64,000 nucleotides of DNA from Methyloligella sp. (GCA_021604645.1 BQJJ01000009.1:122037-186036); one strand, 5' to 3'; shown: positions 37,837 through 47,767, counted from the stretch's first letter. A program made the numbers and translations. The notes: generated from the sequence alone by a model not told the origin.

Positions 37837-39483
37837 ATGCCTAAATTGTTATTACATGGAAATGACGCTAGAAAAACTTTGGCCATAGGTGTCCAGAAAT
37901 TAGCTGAAGCTATTGAGCCAACGCTTGGACCAAAGGGAATGAATACTATCATTGATAGACCAATTGGAACACCAGTTGTGACACGTGATGGTGTTAGTAT
38001 CTCTGAAGAAATTGAGTTGTTCGACCGGTTTGAAAATATGGGTGCTCAAGTTGTTCGAGAAGTCTCAATGCAAACAAATGAGATCGCTGGGGACGGTACC
38101 ACGACATCAATTGTACTGGCAAATGCCTTGATACAACTTGGTGTTGATGCCTGTAATAAGGGTGTCAAAGCGGTTGACATGTGTGAAGGAATTGAGATTG
38201 GCGTTAGCAAGGTTGTTGAGTTATTACAAGATGTTGCAAAGCCAGCCAATGAAAAGAATGTAATTAATAATGTCGCTAACATAGCGGCAACCAAAGCTGA
38301 TTTAGGGGCCTTAGTTGCAGATGTTTTTGACAAAGTTGGTATCGATGGAATTGTCACGACTGACTATTCAGTAACGACTGAGACAACGATTGAGGTTGTT
38401 GAAGGTATGTCTTTCGATCGAGGTTATCTTTCCCATCACATGGTAACTGATACGGAAACAATGGAAGCTGTTTTAAAGCAGCCTTATATTGTTATGACCG
38501 ATAAAAAGATCCTTGTTGAAGATGATTTAAAAGCAGCTCGTCAAATCGCTGATGAAGATAACCGGCCGCTATTGATTGTTGCAGAAGAAGTTTCCCCTGA
38601 AGTTGTTGTGTCTCTATTAGGAGATGGAGCTGCTGGTAAGTATTTGATCGTTCATCCTCCTGAATATGGTAATTGGCGTAAAGATATGATGGAAGACCTT
38701 GCCATCATCACTGGTGGTAAAGTAATTGCCCGCGATCTTGGTGGAGATTTAAAATCTATCACACGCGACGAGTTGGGAACTGCCGAAAAAGTTATAACTT
38801 CATCTTCCTATACAACGATAATTAATGGTGAAGGGAATGCCGAATTAATAACTGCAAGAAAAGCACAGATCCAACGAAGAGCTGATGTTGCTCCCCCCAA
38901 TATCGAGCAGGATAAGTTGAGAGAAAGGCTTTCTAAATTTACCGGAGGAACGGCTATTATTTTTGCAGGCGGGGTCACTCCTGTTGAACAAAAACGCACG
39001 ATTCAATTAATTGAAGATTCAATGAATGCTGTAAGAGTTGCAGCTGAACACGGAATTGTTCCTGGAGGCGGTGTTGCTTTAGCGCAGATATCTTCAAAAT
39101 TTGACGGAGTAATCCAGGAATATGAAGGCGACATTGCAAAAGGTGTTGAGCTTGTAAAAGCGGTTTTAACAAAACCTTTGTCACGAATTGCTCTGAATGC
39201 TGGGGCCGAGCCAAACGAGATTGTAAAGAGAGTACTCGAAAGTAAAGATGGTCAAGGCTTTGATGCTTCTTCTTCCAGCGGACATTTAAAAGAATGTGTT
39301 GATATGTTTGAGGCTGGAATTGTAGATCCCTTGTTGGTGACAACAAGTGCAATTAAAAATGCGGCCTCTGTTGCAAGGCTGATATTAAGCACTGAAACTC
39401 TGGTAGGTGATTTAGCTGAAGACGAAGATCCAACCGAGGGCTATGCACTTGGTGGCGGATCTGAAAATTTAGGTCGTGCTTAA
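37837..39483 (+). CDS. mimG: GroEL-like chaperonin dedicated to the monooxygenase
   Basis: 548 residues with chaperonin signatures LGPKGMNTIID, VTRDGVSISEEIEL, the ATPase motif AGDGTTTSIVLA (about 86-97) and EHGIVPGGGVALAQI. It lacks the C-terminal GGM repeat of housekeeping GroEL, ending GGGSENLGRA, and no groES is adjacent. In mycobacterial MimABCD a similar chaperonin is needed to fold the large subunit, and the same role is inferred here. GAGGA site; last gene of the operon, followed by a terminator. Confidence 0.92.
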   Translation: MPKLLLHGNDARKTLAIGVQKLAEAIEPTLGPKGMNTIIDRPIGTPVVTRDGVSISEEIELFDRFENMGAQVVREVSMQTNEIAGDGTTTSIVLANALIQLGVDACNKGVKAVDMCEGIEIGVSKVVELLQDVAKPANEKNVINNVANIAATKADLGALVADVFDKVGIDGIVTTDYSVTTETTIEVVEGMSFDRGYLSHHMVTDTETMEAVLKQPYIVMTDKKILVEDDLKAARQIADEDNRPLLIVAEEVSPEVVVSLLGDGAAGKYLIVHPPEYGNWRKDMMEDLAIITGGKVIARDLGGDLKSITRDELGTAEKVITSSSYTTIINGEGNAELITARKAQIQRRADVAPPNIEQDKLRERLSKFTGGTAIIFAGGVTPVEQKRTIQLIEDSMNAVRVAAEHGIVPGGGVALAQISSKFDGVIQEYEGDIAKGVELVKAVLTKPLSRIALNAGAEPNEIVKRVLESKDGQGFDASSSSGHLKECVDMFEAGIVDPLLVTTSAIKNAASVARLILSTETLVGDLAEDEDPTEGYALGGGSENLGRA

Positions 39484-39527
39484 GTTTAAATAAATTTATT
39501 AGAACTTTAAAATTATTCCGAATGTTT

Positions 39528-39563
39528 AAAGTGGCCTGGTCAAATTCTTGACCAGGCCACTTT
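39528..39563. terminator. Bidirectional terminator between GroEL-like gene and activator gene
   Basis: A 16-bp stem (AAAGTGGCCTGGTCAA with its perfect complement) around an ATTC loop, with T-rich flanks for both directions. Confidence 0.92.
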
Positions 39564-39568
39564 CTTTT

Positions 39569-41668
39569 TTAAGAGAAGTTTCTTTTGATATTATGGATTT
39601 CTAATTTTCGATAAAGCGTAGGTCTGGACATGCCTAAGATTTTGGCCGCCTTAGTCAAATTGCCATTCTCTTCTCTGATCACCCGAGTGATGGTTTCTCT
39701 CTCCATTTGCTCCAAAGGGTTCCTATTGGGAATAACATTAAACTCTTCTGTTGCTTCTTCCGAGAAATGCCCCGGAATACTTTCATCTTGCATCACAGAG
39801 AATTTAGAAACGGTAATAGGGCGGTTCACCATTTCGTCAGGAAGGTCATTTAAATTGACTTCTCTATGGGATAGTAAAATGTGAAGATTTTCAACAAAGT
39901 TTTTCAACTCTCTTACATTTCCTGGCCACAGATATTCAAGCATGACTTGCTGAACATCATTAGTGAATATTAAAGGAGAATTCCCAGTTTCATGAGACAT
40001 TTTCTGATTAAAATGTTCAGCCAGTAAAAGTACGTCTTCTCCTCGTTCTCTGAGGGCCGGTATTTTAATGGTTACGGAGCTTATGCGGTAGTAGAGGTCT
40101 TGTCTAAAAGTACCTTTTTCAACTTCTGATTTTAAAGTCCTGTTGGTCGAGGCGACAAGCTTAACATCTATTTTTTTACCTTTGACAGAGCCAATACGTT
40201 GAACGGTTCTATCTTCAAGAACACGCAGTAGATAGGGTTGAATATCCAGTGGCATTTCACCAATTTCATCCAAACATAAGACACCACCATCAGCGAGCTC
40301 AAATTTACCTGCTTTACCTTCTTTCAAGGCCCCAGTGAATGAGCCAGAAACATGCCCAAATAATTCACCACCAAAAAGCTCTTTGGATACAGCACCGCAA
40401 TTGAGTATAATGAACGGAGGTTTTTCACTTTTATTGATCTCAGCATGAACTAACTTAGCAAAAAGTTCTTTGCCAACGCCCGTTTCTCCTTCAATGAGAA
40501 GAGCTGTGTTTGCGGAGTAATTTGCTAATCTTTTAATTTTGTCAATGGCGTCAAGCAGTGCCGGGCTGTTACCTATAATCTCAGTTGTTGAGTTTTTAGG
40601 GAGAGCCTTCTTATTATTAATTTGAGTATTAGAAAGTGAATTTTTTATTTTTCTTTCATATACCAACATGGCACCTTGCAGACCATCTTTATTAATGATG
40701 TTGATCGAGCATTCGCGTAACTCTTTCGGAAGAGCTGAATAGATGTCGCTGCTCGTCATGTTTTTATTTACATCAATTAATTGTTTGCCTTGGTGAATCT
40801 CTTGTTGAGAGAGAAAATTATTTTGTTTAGATGAATTGTTTTGGGAAAATGCGATACGACCTTTTTCATCAAGCAGAATAAGACCATCATTTTCCTCAAC
40901 CCCCTTCATACTTGTAAAAAAGGCCTCTAATAACTTTAGGCGATCTTTATAGCTACTCGCAGCAAGAGTTTCTTCTATTTCCCTGGCGGCGCCAGCGATA
41001 AGTGCTGAAGTATGCGCTTGAAAAATTTCAGAGGGACCAGAGAGGTCTATAACACCGATAACATTTCCATCAATAGGGTCATGAATGGGAGCACCAGCAC
41101 ATGTCCAAGCTTTAATTCCCATGCAAAAATGTTCAGCAGCATGAACAAAAACAGGTTTGCCTGTACTTATCGCTGTTCCAATACCATTGGTGCCCACAAC
41201 ATTTTCATTCCAAACACTACCAACTTCAAGACTGATATCTCGACCAGCATTTAAGGTGCTTCTATCTCCTAATGCATCAATAATAGCCCCTTCTTGGTCA
41301 GTCAAAATTAGCATGGCTTTGGTTCCATGTAATCTTGCTCCAATATTAGAAAAAATTGATCGAGAGGCTTTTAAGAGATTATTGCAATTCTCTTTACGAA
41401 ATTCTATTTGGTCTGTATCAAGGTTGTAGTTGGATCGCTCGTTTTGTGCATTAATACCTTTTGAAAGACTTCGTTGCCAAGATTCTTGAATAACAGATCT
41501 AACATTATTTATCTCAGCTTTCTTTTGGTCTCCATCCAAGCATTTTTCCCAGGCATCCATTATTGTATTTTCGTTATAATCAAGCCCAGATTCTAAAAAT
41601 GTTTCATTAGGAGCATCTTTTGAGGAGGCTCTATTTGTAAAGTCGAAATGTCTTGGGCTAGTTACCAT
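39569..41668 (-). CDS. mimR: AcoR/MimR-type sigma-54-dependent activator
   Basis: 699 residues. A GAF-type sensor domain (about 90-235, with [20 protein letters not shown] and CAGAPIHDP), a central AAA+ domain with Walker A GETGVGKE (about 396), the sigma-54 contact loop as GSFTGA in place of the usual GAFTGA (about 443), Walker B LDEIGEM, and a C-terminal Fis-type helix-turn-helix ([19 protein letters not shown]). It should activate the promoter at 32982 in response to the monooxygenase substrate or product. It converges on the operon. Confidence 0.92.
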   Translation of the reverse strand: MVTSPRHFDFTNRASSKDAPNETFLESGLDYNENTIMDAWEKCLDGDQKKAEINNVRSVIQESWQRSLSKGINAQNERSNYNLDTDQIEFRKENCNNLLKASRSIFSNIGARLHGTKAMLILTDQEGAIIDALGDRSTLNAGRDISLEVGSVWNENVVGTNGIGTAISTGKPVFVHAAEHFCMGIKAWTCAGAPIHDPIDGNVIGVIDLSGPSEIFQAHTSALIAGAAREIEETLAASSYKDRLKLLEAFFTSMKGVEENDGLILLDEKGRIAFSQNNSSKQNNFLSQQEIHQGKQLIDVNKNMTSSDIYSALPKELRECSINIINKDGLQGAMLVYERKIKNSLSNTQINNKKALPKNSTTEIIGNSPALLDAIDKIKRLANYSANTALLIEGETGVGKELFAKLVHAEINKSEKPPFIILNCGAVSKELFGGELFGHVSGSFTGALKEGKAGKFELADGGVLCLDEIGEMPLDIQPYLLRVLEDRTVQRIGSVKGKKIDVKLVASTNRTLKSEVEKGTFRQDLYYRISSVTIKIPALRERGEDVLLLAEHFNQKMSHETGNSPLIFTNDVQQVMLEYLWPGNVRELKNFVENLHILLSHREVNLNDLPDEMVNRPITVSKFSVMQDESIPGHFSEEATEEFNVIPNRNPLEQMERETITRVIREENGNLTKAAKILGMSRPTLYRKLEIHNIKRNFS

Positions 41669-41758
41669 AATTTATTCCAAGGAAAATTTTAAAAATTAAT
41701 ATTTATATATTCACTTCTCTGTCCAAATTTGAGGGGAAGATGTGATAAATTAAAAACG

Positions 41759-42238
41759 TTATTCAAATCCAAGTGTCTGACTAATGTCTGCCTTGAGATT
41801 GTCCTCAGTATATTCGTCTGTAAGTTCTACTTGGTCAAATTGTATTAAATGTTGTGCAATTTCTGCATCCAACGGTTTAAAGAATTTATTGTCTTTCGTT
41901 GCTAGAACAAACTTTTCATCCAACACATATCGTCTAATATCACCTAAATGATGCAACTGCTTTCTTGAATTCTCATCAACGACAGTAACCTTACCGTTTA
42001 TACTTATTCGAATATATGGCTTTGTATCTTTTTCTGAAGGTGTACTAAACCTGTAATAAAAAGTAGAGGAGGTATCAGGCGCTGGTTGTTGAACAACTGG
42101 CTGCTGAGATCGGGAATAATTTCCCTGAGTAAGCCTGTCGGCAAGAGCTGTGATGGTTCGTTGATTGTTTTTAATAAGAGTTTTTAACTTTACGTCTTCT
42201 TCACGAGGCCCATCTTTTTTGGAAATAATATCAACCAT
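41759..42238 (-). CDS. Conserved hypothetical protein
   Basis: 159 residues. The N-terminus (MVDIISKKDGPREEDVKLKT...TALADRLTQGNYS) and the C-terminal part (YIRISINGKVTVVDENSRKQ, then FFKPLDAEIA) resemble an uncharacterised family I associate with Hyphomicrobiales; function unknown. A Pro/Gln/Ser-rich linker lies at about 62-78. No signal or membrane segment. Confidence 0.65.
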   Translation of the reverse strand: MVDIISKKDGPREEDVKLKTLIKNNQRTITALADRLTQGNYSRSQQPVVQQPAPDTSSTFYYRFSTPSEKDTKPYIRISINGKVTVVDENSRKQLHHLGDIRRYVLDEKFVLATKDNKFFKPLDAEIAQHLIQFDQVELTDEYTEDNLKADISQTLGFE

Positions 42239-42738
42239 TTATATCCGTCCTACCTAATAGATTTTGATTTTAAAATTTATTGATTTTCTATTCATGAAAT
42301 TTATGCATCTATAATATTTTACGGTACTAAAGTACCAGGGCACTCAGGTAGTAAGCATATACTACAATGATATGAGTTGCAAAGTTGATACTAATTCAAA
42401 AAGAGTACATTGACACATAGTTCGTTTGTTTAAAACATTTCTAATAGCTTATAGGCAACAATCTGATTTATATGTATTTTTTACACTTAACGGGGCTCAT
42501 TTATAGAAGCTTTTAACAATGAAATTTCTGTTGAAGTATGTAAATGCTTGAGGATGAAGATAGATTGCTGTGCATCTAAATTTTACACCGAAACTCGATT
42601 TAATAGTACTGTCATCAAGGTGAGCAATTACAACCGTTTCAAGTAATTTTATTCTAAAATTCTTGAAGTTAAAAAAACAGGCCACCAATGAATATATTAG
42701 TGACCTGTCTTGAACTAAATTATTTAGAGTGAAATTTA
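42239..42738. other. Intergenic region with two palindromes
   Basis: 500 bases. It contains GGTACT-AA-AGTACC (42323-42336) and, 11 bases on, site 3 of the 18-bp palindrome family (42348-42365). A minus-strand frame at 42497-42688 (63 codons) is not convincing. Nothing else is seen. Confidence 0.5.
42348..42365. promoter_or_regulatory. 18-bp palindromic operator candidate, site 3
   Basis: GTAGTAAGCATATACTAC with flanks AG and AA, the same form as sites 1 and 4. It is 110 bases upstream of the 42238 start. Confidence 0.5.
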
Positions 42739-43269
42739 TTAAGTTGTCTGCTGTTGATGCTCTCTTCCCAAAGCAATGGCAAAGCTCTCAGATAACCAAC
42801 CAATAAACGCCCCGAGAAAAAGAGAAATGATGGTAACACTTAAAGGATTCTCTAGGGGAGAGGTTGCATATAGAGAATCTAATTTACCAGCAAGAAAACT
42901 ATACCCTGCAATGGTTGCAAAGCCATAAAATGCTGAAGGTATATTTGACAATAAGCTGAATTTCGAAAACTGAACAATGACCACAGCTCCAAGAAAAACA
43001 GAGATCCCCGCAATAGCAGCAATGCCCAATTGCTGGCTATAGATAGTAATGAGTATCAGCGCCACCCATCCAACCAGTGCTCCAAAAATGTGGCATGGAA
43101 TATTGGTTTGCAAAGCTTTTGTAGTACCGCCTGAGTGGTAATATGAGGCCCAGGCAATAAAGATAGCCCAGACTTGAACATTTAATGCTGAAAGTGGACC
43201 GACAAAAGCCCAGGTAACCAAGCCGGCAATTAAGCCAATGCTGATCGTTAATCTTGTTAATAGTGACAT
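42739..43269 (-). CDS. DUF1097 integral membrane protein
   Basis: 176 residues, five or six transmembrane helices, with the DUF1097 features WAIFIAWASYYHSGG and a Gly-rich C-terminal helix FLGAFIGWLSESFAIALG. Function of the family is unknown. Promoter DNA carries site 4 of the palindrome family 74 bases upstream. Confidence 0.8.
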   Translation of the reverse strand: MSLLTRLTISIGLIAGLVTWAFVGPLSALNVQVWAIFIAWASYYHSGGTTKALQTNIPCHIFGALVGWVALILITIYSQQLGIAAIAGISVFLGAVVIVQFSKFSLLSNIPSAFYGFATIAGYSFLAGKLDSLYATSPLENPLSVTIISLFLGAFIGWLSESFAIALGREHQQQTT

Positions 43270-43342
43270 TTTTTTCTCCCCAAAATTATCATCGTTTCTT
43301 TGATGATGTAAGGGAAAGTGTAATTCTTTTCGTGCAGCTTAG

Positions 43343-43360
43343 GTGGTAGTTCACTACTAC
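43343..43360. promoter_or_regulatory. 18-bp palindromic operator candidate, site 4
   Basis: GTGGTAGTTCACTACTAC, flanked by AG and AA. It lies in the promoter region of the DUF1097 gene. A related half-site pair GTAGTG/GTAGTA occurs at 43441-43458. Confidence 0.55.
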
Positions 43361-43500
43361 AATTAAATATTTTAAAGGCCCAATGAGCTTTTATTTGTGG
43401 TTAGTAAAAACTAAAAAGACATCCGTCTTCATGATAGGAGGTAGTGCTCATTGTAGTAGAAGAAGAGGGGCACCATCATGTGCGCAAACAGTTTTTTTAA

Positions 43501-44409
43501 TTATCTTTCCCAAACTGGTGGCTTACCAATTTTCTCCAATAGAAAATCAATAAAAACCCGAATTTTTGCAGTTAAGACATTTGATTTAGGATAGACCAGC
43601 CAAATCGCAGATTGATCTTTTATTTCATAATCAGGTAGGACCCGCACAAGTGAGCCGTTATTAATTTCTTGGTAAACAGCCCATAAGGAATTCATTGAGA
43701 TTCCGACACCAGCCATAGTCGCAACCCTCATACTCGTCCCATCGTCACAAACAACACGTTCTTGTGCATTGCGCGGTGGAAATGTGCAAGGTGGTTTACC
43801 GTTATTCGATAACAGTTTTCGTGGTCTAGCATTCATGAAGGTAAGCATTTGATGGTGAATTAAGTCATCAGGGGCGAGAGGCGTTCCATGATGAGCCAGA
43901 TAGTCTGGAGCTGCACATAGAATTCTTTTATCTTCAGCAAGTTTTCTTGCCTTAAGAGAGCTATCTTCAATGGCAGTGTTTCGCAAAGCGAGGTCAAAAC
44001 CACCCTCAATTAGATTTGTCTGAGTATCAGATAGTTTTAGTTCGAAGTTTACACCAGGGTATAGCTCAAGAAATTCGGGTAATATTGGGACTATGAAAAG
44101 TTGGGCAAATGTACTTGATGCTGCAAACCGGATTGTTCCGTTAACTTGCGCGCTCCCATGTCCTAAGGCGGCAAGAGCAGCATCTTCTTGAGCTAAGATT
44201 TCTCGAGCAAAGGGAAGAAATTCAGCACCTTCAAGTGACAAGGCAACTTTTCTTGTCGATCGATGCAGTAAATCAGCGCCAATTTGTTTTTCCAGTTTTG
44301 AAAGACGCGCACTTGCAACGGCAGGGGCCAACCCTAATTGCCGTCCCGCAGCACTAATATTGAGCATATCAGCGGCCCTTACAAAGAGGCGTATTCCTTC
44401 AGTATCCAT
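43501..44409 (-). CDS. LysR-family transcriptional regulator
   Basis: 302 residues. N-terminal winged helix-turn-helix (AADMLNISAAGRQLGLAPAV...RLSKLEKQIG, about 12-60) and a periplasmic-binding-like effector domain (RFAASSTFAQLFIVPILPEF). It is divergent from the CmcJ-like operon across 129 bases, the usual LysR arrangement, so it probably controls that operon in response to a pathway metabolite. Confidence 0.92.
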   Translation of the reverse strand: MDTEGIRLFVRAADMLNISAAGRQLGLAPAVASARLSKLEKQIGADLLHRSTRKVALSLEGAEFLPFAREILAQEDAALAALGHGSAQVNGTIRFAASSTFAQLFIVPILPEFLELYPGVNFELKLSDTQTNLIEGGFDLALRNTAIEDSSLKARKLAEDKRILCAAPDYLAHHGTPLAPDDLIHHQMLTFMNARPRKLLSNNGKPPCTFPPRNAQERVVCDDGTSMRVATMAGVGISMNSLWAVYQEINNGSLVRVLPDYEIKDQSAIWLVYPKSNVLTAKIRVFIDFLLEKIGKPPVWER

Positions 44410-44538
44410 TTATTATATCCAAAATCCGAATTCTGTTATTCAATTCGAGGTGTTTTAATCTCCTTTTTAAAATAATAAATTCATTTGGAAAAGAAAATTC
44501 CACCCCATTGACTTCATAAATAATTTGGAGATAAAGCA

Positions 44539-45321
44539 ATGCAATCAACCGCAACAGTGAATTACCATGTAATCAGCACTGAAACCCAAGCGTTTCAGTT
44601 CGACGTAGACGGTATAGTCGGTAATTTGATTTCACCTGAACTCATCCCAAAAAAGGTAAAAGTTCAGAACATGCGAGATAATTTATCGACTATTGATTTC
44701 GATAATGACGGCATTGTCTTTGAAGACCACGTTAGTCAGGTCAAGAACTTTGAAGCGCAGTCCGGCTGGCAAGAGACTTATAATGATGAATTGCGAGCAT
44801 TGTTAAAACATAAGATCGGGGCTAAAGACGTTGCCATCTTTGATCATACTGTGCGAATTGATGATCCCAATTCTGATCGTAAACCGGCGCGCAATGTTCA
44901 CAATGATTATAGCCGTCAAGGGGCAGAGCAGCGGCTGATTGATCTTCTCGGTAAAGAGCAAGCAAGTACCTATCGAGCGGGACACTATGGGTTTGTCAAC
45001 ATTTGGCGCCCAGTAGAACACATAATAAAAAGTGCTCCGTTAGGGTTCATTCGCCCAAGTTCGATGAGCAGTCAGGATTGGATGACTATTGAGTTGATCT
45101 ATCCTGATCGCAGAGGACAAATCCTCGGCGTGGCGGCCAATGAGGATCACAAATGGTTCTACCTCTCACATATGACACCAGATGAAGTGGCAATTTTCAA
45201 TATTTTTGACAATAGGGGGCGACCACATCTTGCACACAGCGCTCTTGATATGGACAACAATGTTAATCCGTCGTCGCCACGTAAAAGTATAGAGAGCCGA
45301 ACTCTGGTTCGTTACAGTTAA
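44539..45321 (+). CDS. CmcJ/NvfI-family oxidoreductase
   Basis: 260 residues. The pattern RNVHNDYSRQGAEQRL, FVNIWRP and the C-terminal SPRKSIESRTLVRYS matches the CmcJ-like family of non-heme enzymes known from cephamycin and fungal meroterpenoid biosynthesis; the HxD in NVHNDYS and a later His are probable iron ligands. Substrate unknown. TTGGAG stands ahead of the ATG. First gene of a four-gene unit. Confidence 0.82.
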   Translation: MQSTATVNYHVISTETQAFQFDVDGIVGNLISPELIPKKVKVQNMRDNLSTIDFDNDGIVFEDHVSQVKNFEAQSGWQETYNDELRALLKHKIGAKDVAIFDHTVRIDDPNSDRKPARNVHNDYSRQGAEQRLIDLLGKEQASTYRAGHYGFVNIWRPVEHIIKSAPLGFIRPSSMSSQDWMTIELIYPDRRGQILGVAANEDHKWFYLSHMTPDEVAIFNIFDNRGRPHLAHSALDMDNNVNPSSPRKSIESRTLVRYS

Positions 45322-45331
45322 ATAGGTAAAT

Positions 45332-46309
45332 GTGTTTATGTTGAAAGTCGACCAAAATAAAAAGACATTCAAGATCATCAATAGCGGATATAATACCGTG
45401 TTCAAACCAGAACAGTTAACCCTGGGTCTTGTGGTGCCGATAGAAACTTATTCGAGCACACCGATACCTTCCATGACGGATCATATCGAACGTATCCAGT
45501 CAGCTGAAGCGTTTGGTTTTTCTGCCATTTGGTTACGTGACGTACCGTTCAATGTTCCTTCATTTGGGGATGCAGGCCAGGTCTTTGATCCGTTTGTTTA
45601 TCTCGGTGCTCTCGCCGTTCAAACATCAAGAATAGCACTTGGTATCGCAAGCATTGTTCTACCACTTCGTCATCCAGCTCACGTGGCTAAGGCCGCCGCA
45701 ACAGCGGATGTATTATCTGATGGCAGGCTAATACTTGGTATTGCTTCAGGAGATAGGCCTGAAGAATACCCAGCATTAAACATACCGTTTGAAACGCGCG
45801 GTGAATTATTTCGAGAAAGTTATGAATACATCCGCTTGATGAGTAATGAAAAGCCATGCTTTGAGAGTTCATTTGGGCAGGTCTCAAACGGTATAGATAT
45901 GTTGCCAAAGCCGAGCAGCGGGCAGCTACCTTTGTTGGTAACAGGATCCTCTCAACAATCTCCTGACTGGATTGCAGCAAATGGGGACGGTTGGATGACA
46001 TATCCTCGCCCTGTAGATCAACAAGCTCACATGATCAGTGAATTTCGATCAAGGATTGAGAAATGTGGCACCTCAGACAAACCAGTGATGGAGCCTCTTT
46101 ATATTGATCTTGCGCCTGATCCTGACGAACCACCTAAGCCAATACATTTAGGATTGCATCTGGGGATCAATTCACTTCGTGACTATTTAAAATCTAGAAA
46201 ACAAATTGGAGTCAATCATGTTGCTCTCAATTTGCGGTTTAACAAAAGCAATATAGAAAAAACATTTCAAAAACTGAGCAATGAACTTTTGCCAGAATTT
46301 AGGTATTAA
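45332..46309 (+). CDS. Luciferase-like (LLM) flavin-dependent oxidoreductase
   Basis: 325 residues with the bacterial-luciferase-type TIM barrel: IERIQSAEAFGFSAIWLRDV, TSRIALGIASIVLPLRHPAH, DGRLILGIASGDRPEEY. It is a flavin monooxygenase or reductase of unknown substrate, using reduced flavin supplied by a partner. GTG 45332 and ATG 45338 are both possible starts. It begins 10 bases after the CmcJ-like gene. Confidence 0.87.
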   Translation: MFMLKVDQNKKTFKIINSGYNTVFKPEQLTLGLVVPIETYSSTPIPSMTDHIERIQSAEAFGFSAIWLRDVPFNVPSFGDAGQVFDPFVYLGALAVQTSRIALGIASIVLPLRHPAHVAKAAATADVLSDGRLILGIASGDRPEEYPALNIPFETRGELFRESYEYIRLMSNEKPCFESSFGQVSNGIDMLPKPSSGQLPLLVTGSSQQSPDWIAANGDGWMTYPRPVDQQAHMISEFRSRIEKCGTSDKPVMEPLYIDLAPDPDEPPKPIHLGLHLGINSLRDYLKSRKQIGVNHVALNLRFNKSNIEKTFQKLSNELLPEFRY

Positions 46310-46319
46310 GGAAACAAAT

Positions 46320-47129
46320 ATGACAAAAATAATTTTAATCACTGGATCAACAGATGGGATTGGTCTTGAAACAGTAAAAATGTTGGCAAGTCATGGCCAT
46401 ACCTTATTAATACATGGCCGCAGTGAGCAAAAACTGACAGATGTAAAAAAGCAATTACAACAGATTGAAGGTGCAGTAACGATAGAAACATACCAAGCTG
46501 ATCTATCAAAAATATCGGATATTGAGGCGTTAGCAAAAGCAATAACTGATAAACACGATCAACTTGACGTGCTTATAAACAATGCTGGCGTTTATAAAAT
46601 TCCAAATCCAATAAGAGAAGGTGGCTATGATCTACGTTTTATAGTGAACACCATTGCACCCTATCTCTTGACGCAGCGTCTTTTACCTCTTTTGCATTCT
46701 GATGGTCGTATTATCAATTTATCATCAGCAGCTCAATCACCGGTTGATCTTTTCGCTTTTGCCGGCAAGGCCCCTTTGGATGACCAGCCAGCTTATGCCC
46801 AAAGCAAACTTGCGATTACAATGTGGTCATTTCATCTTGCCCAGTCTCTCGGAGAAAATGGGCCGTCAGTCATTGCAGTAAATCCTGGATCACTCTTGGC
46901 CAGTAAAATGGTGAAAGACGCTTATGGCGTTGAGGGTGGTGATCTAAGCATTGGCGCTGATATTCTTCTACGCGCAGCCTTAAGTGATGAATTTGCAAAT
47001 GCGTCTGGTCAGTACTTTGACAATGATCATGGTCAGTTTGCACCCCCTCATTCTGATGCTCTTGATAATAAGAAAAACGAAAAGCTGGTTAGAGCTGTTG
47101 AAGAAGTTCTGTCTCAAATTTCAGTTTAA
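46320..47129 (+). CDS. Short-chain dehydrogenase/reductase
   Basis: 269 residues from ATG 46320, 10 bases after the preceding stop. NAD(P) motif TGSTDGIG, NNAG, and active-site SS...YAQSK (Tyr-x-x-x-Lys) are present. The sequence with PSVIAVNPGSLLASKMV resembles retinol-dehydrogenase-like SDRs. An AAGGAA site is present. The longer frame from 46281 overlaps the LLM gene. Confidence 0.9.
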   Translation: MTKIILITGSTDGIGLETVKMLASHGHTLLIHGRSEQKLTDVKKQLQQIEGAVTIETYQADLSKISDIEALAKAITDKHDQLDVLINNAGVYKIPNPIREGGYDLRFIVNTIAPYLLTQRLLPLLHSDGRIINLSSAAQSPVDLFAFAGKAPLDDQPAYAQSKLAITMWSFHLAQSLGENGPSVIAVNPGSLLASKMVKDAYGVEGGDLSIGADILLRAALSDEFANASGQYFDNDHGQFAPPHSDALDNKKNEKLVRAVEEVLSQISV

Positions 47130-47225
47130 GGAGTTATGTAGCCATCTCAATACAATAAACAAACTATCGATTTTAAAATTGACACATATGAATTTGGAAA
47201 ACTAAATTTCAAAAAGGAAAATTAA

Positions 47226-47711
47226 ATGAGAATGATATCTTTTTATACAGCATTAATTGCGGCATTATTGGCCTTTAGTACGTCAGCTATGGCTGACGCG
47301 GAAATTACAGCCACTTATAAAACCTCGGCGGATAAGCTTTGGAAATTGGTTGAATTTCACCAACCTTCTGAAAATATTATGCCTCCGATTGAAGCAAGCA
47401 AACTTACCGGTAACGGGGTCGGTGCGATTAAACTCAACAATCTAAAAGGTGGAGGGGAGCTAGCGCTTCAACTTGTATATTTTGAACCTAAATCAATGGC
47501 ATTCAATTATGTCATCCAGAAATCTCCGTTACCGTTGAAGAACTATGTCGGGCAGGTGCGAGTAGAGGATCTTGGAAACAATCGTGCAAAGTTGACCTGG
47601 AGCAGCGTATACGATCCTAAAGGTGTTGATAGCACTAAGGCTGATGAGATAGTGAATGGGTTTTATAAATCGATTGTTGGCCGGATTGGTGAAAAATATA
47701 CGAAAGAGTAG
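47226..47711 (+). CDS. Exported SRPBCC (START-like) protein
   Basis: 161 residues with a signal peptide (cleavage after SAMADA). The rest has the SRPBCC/polyketide-cyclase-like pattern TYKTSADKLWKLVEFHQPSE, LTGNGVGAIKLNN and NRAKLTWSSVYDPKG, similar in layout to MxaD-like periplasmic proteins. It probably binds a hydrophobic ligand. Separated by about 95 bases from the SDR gene, likely still the same unit. Confidence 0.8.
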   Translation: MRMISFYTALIAALLAFSTSAMADAEITATYKTSADKLWKLVEFHQPSENIMPPIEASKLTGNGVGAIKLNNLKGGGELALQLVYFEPKSMAFNYVIQKSPLPLKNYVGQVRVEDLGNNRAKLTWSSVYDPKGVDSTKADEIVNGFYKSIVGRIGEKYTKE

Positions 47712-47735
47712 AATTAGGAAGTTTAACATTATCGA

Positions 47736-47767
47736 ACTTGACGGCAGTAAATAAATTGCCGTCAAGT
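47736..47767 (+). terminator. Hairpin after the SRPBCC gene
   Basis: An 11-bp stem, ACTTGACGGCA with TGCCGTCAAGT, but no T-run downstream; probable 3' end of the transcript. Confidence 0.55.

Noticed and set aside
42497..42688. 63-codon minus-strand frame
   Set aside because: AT-rich, no ribosome site and no recognisable sequence.
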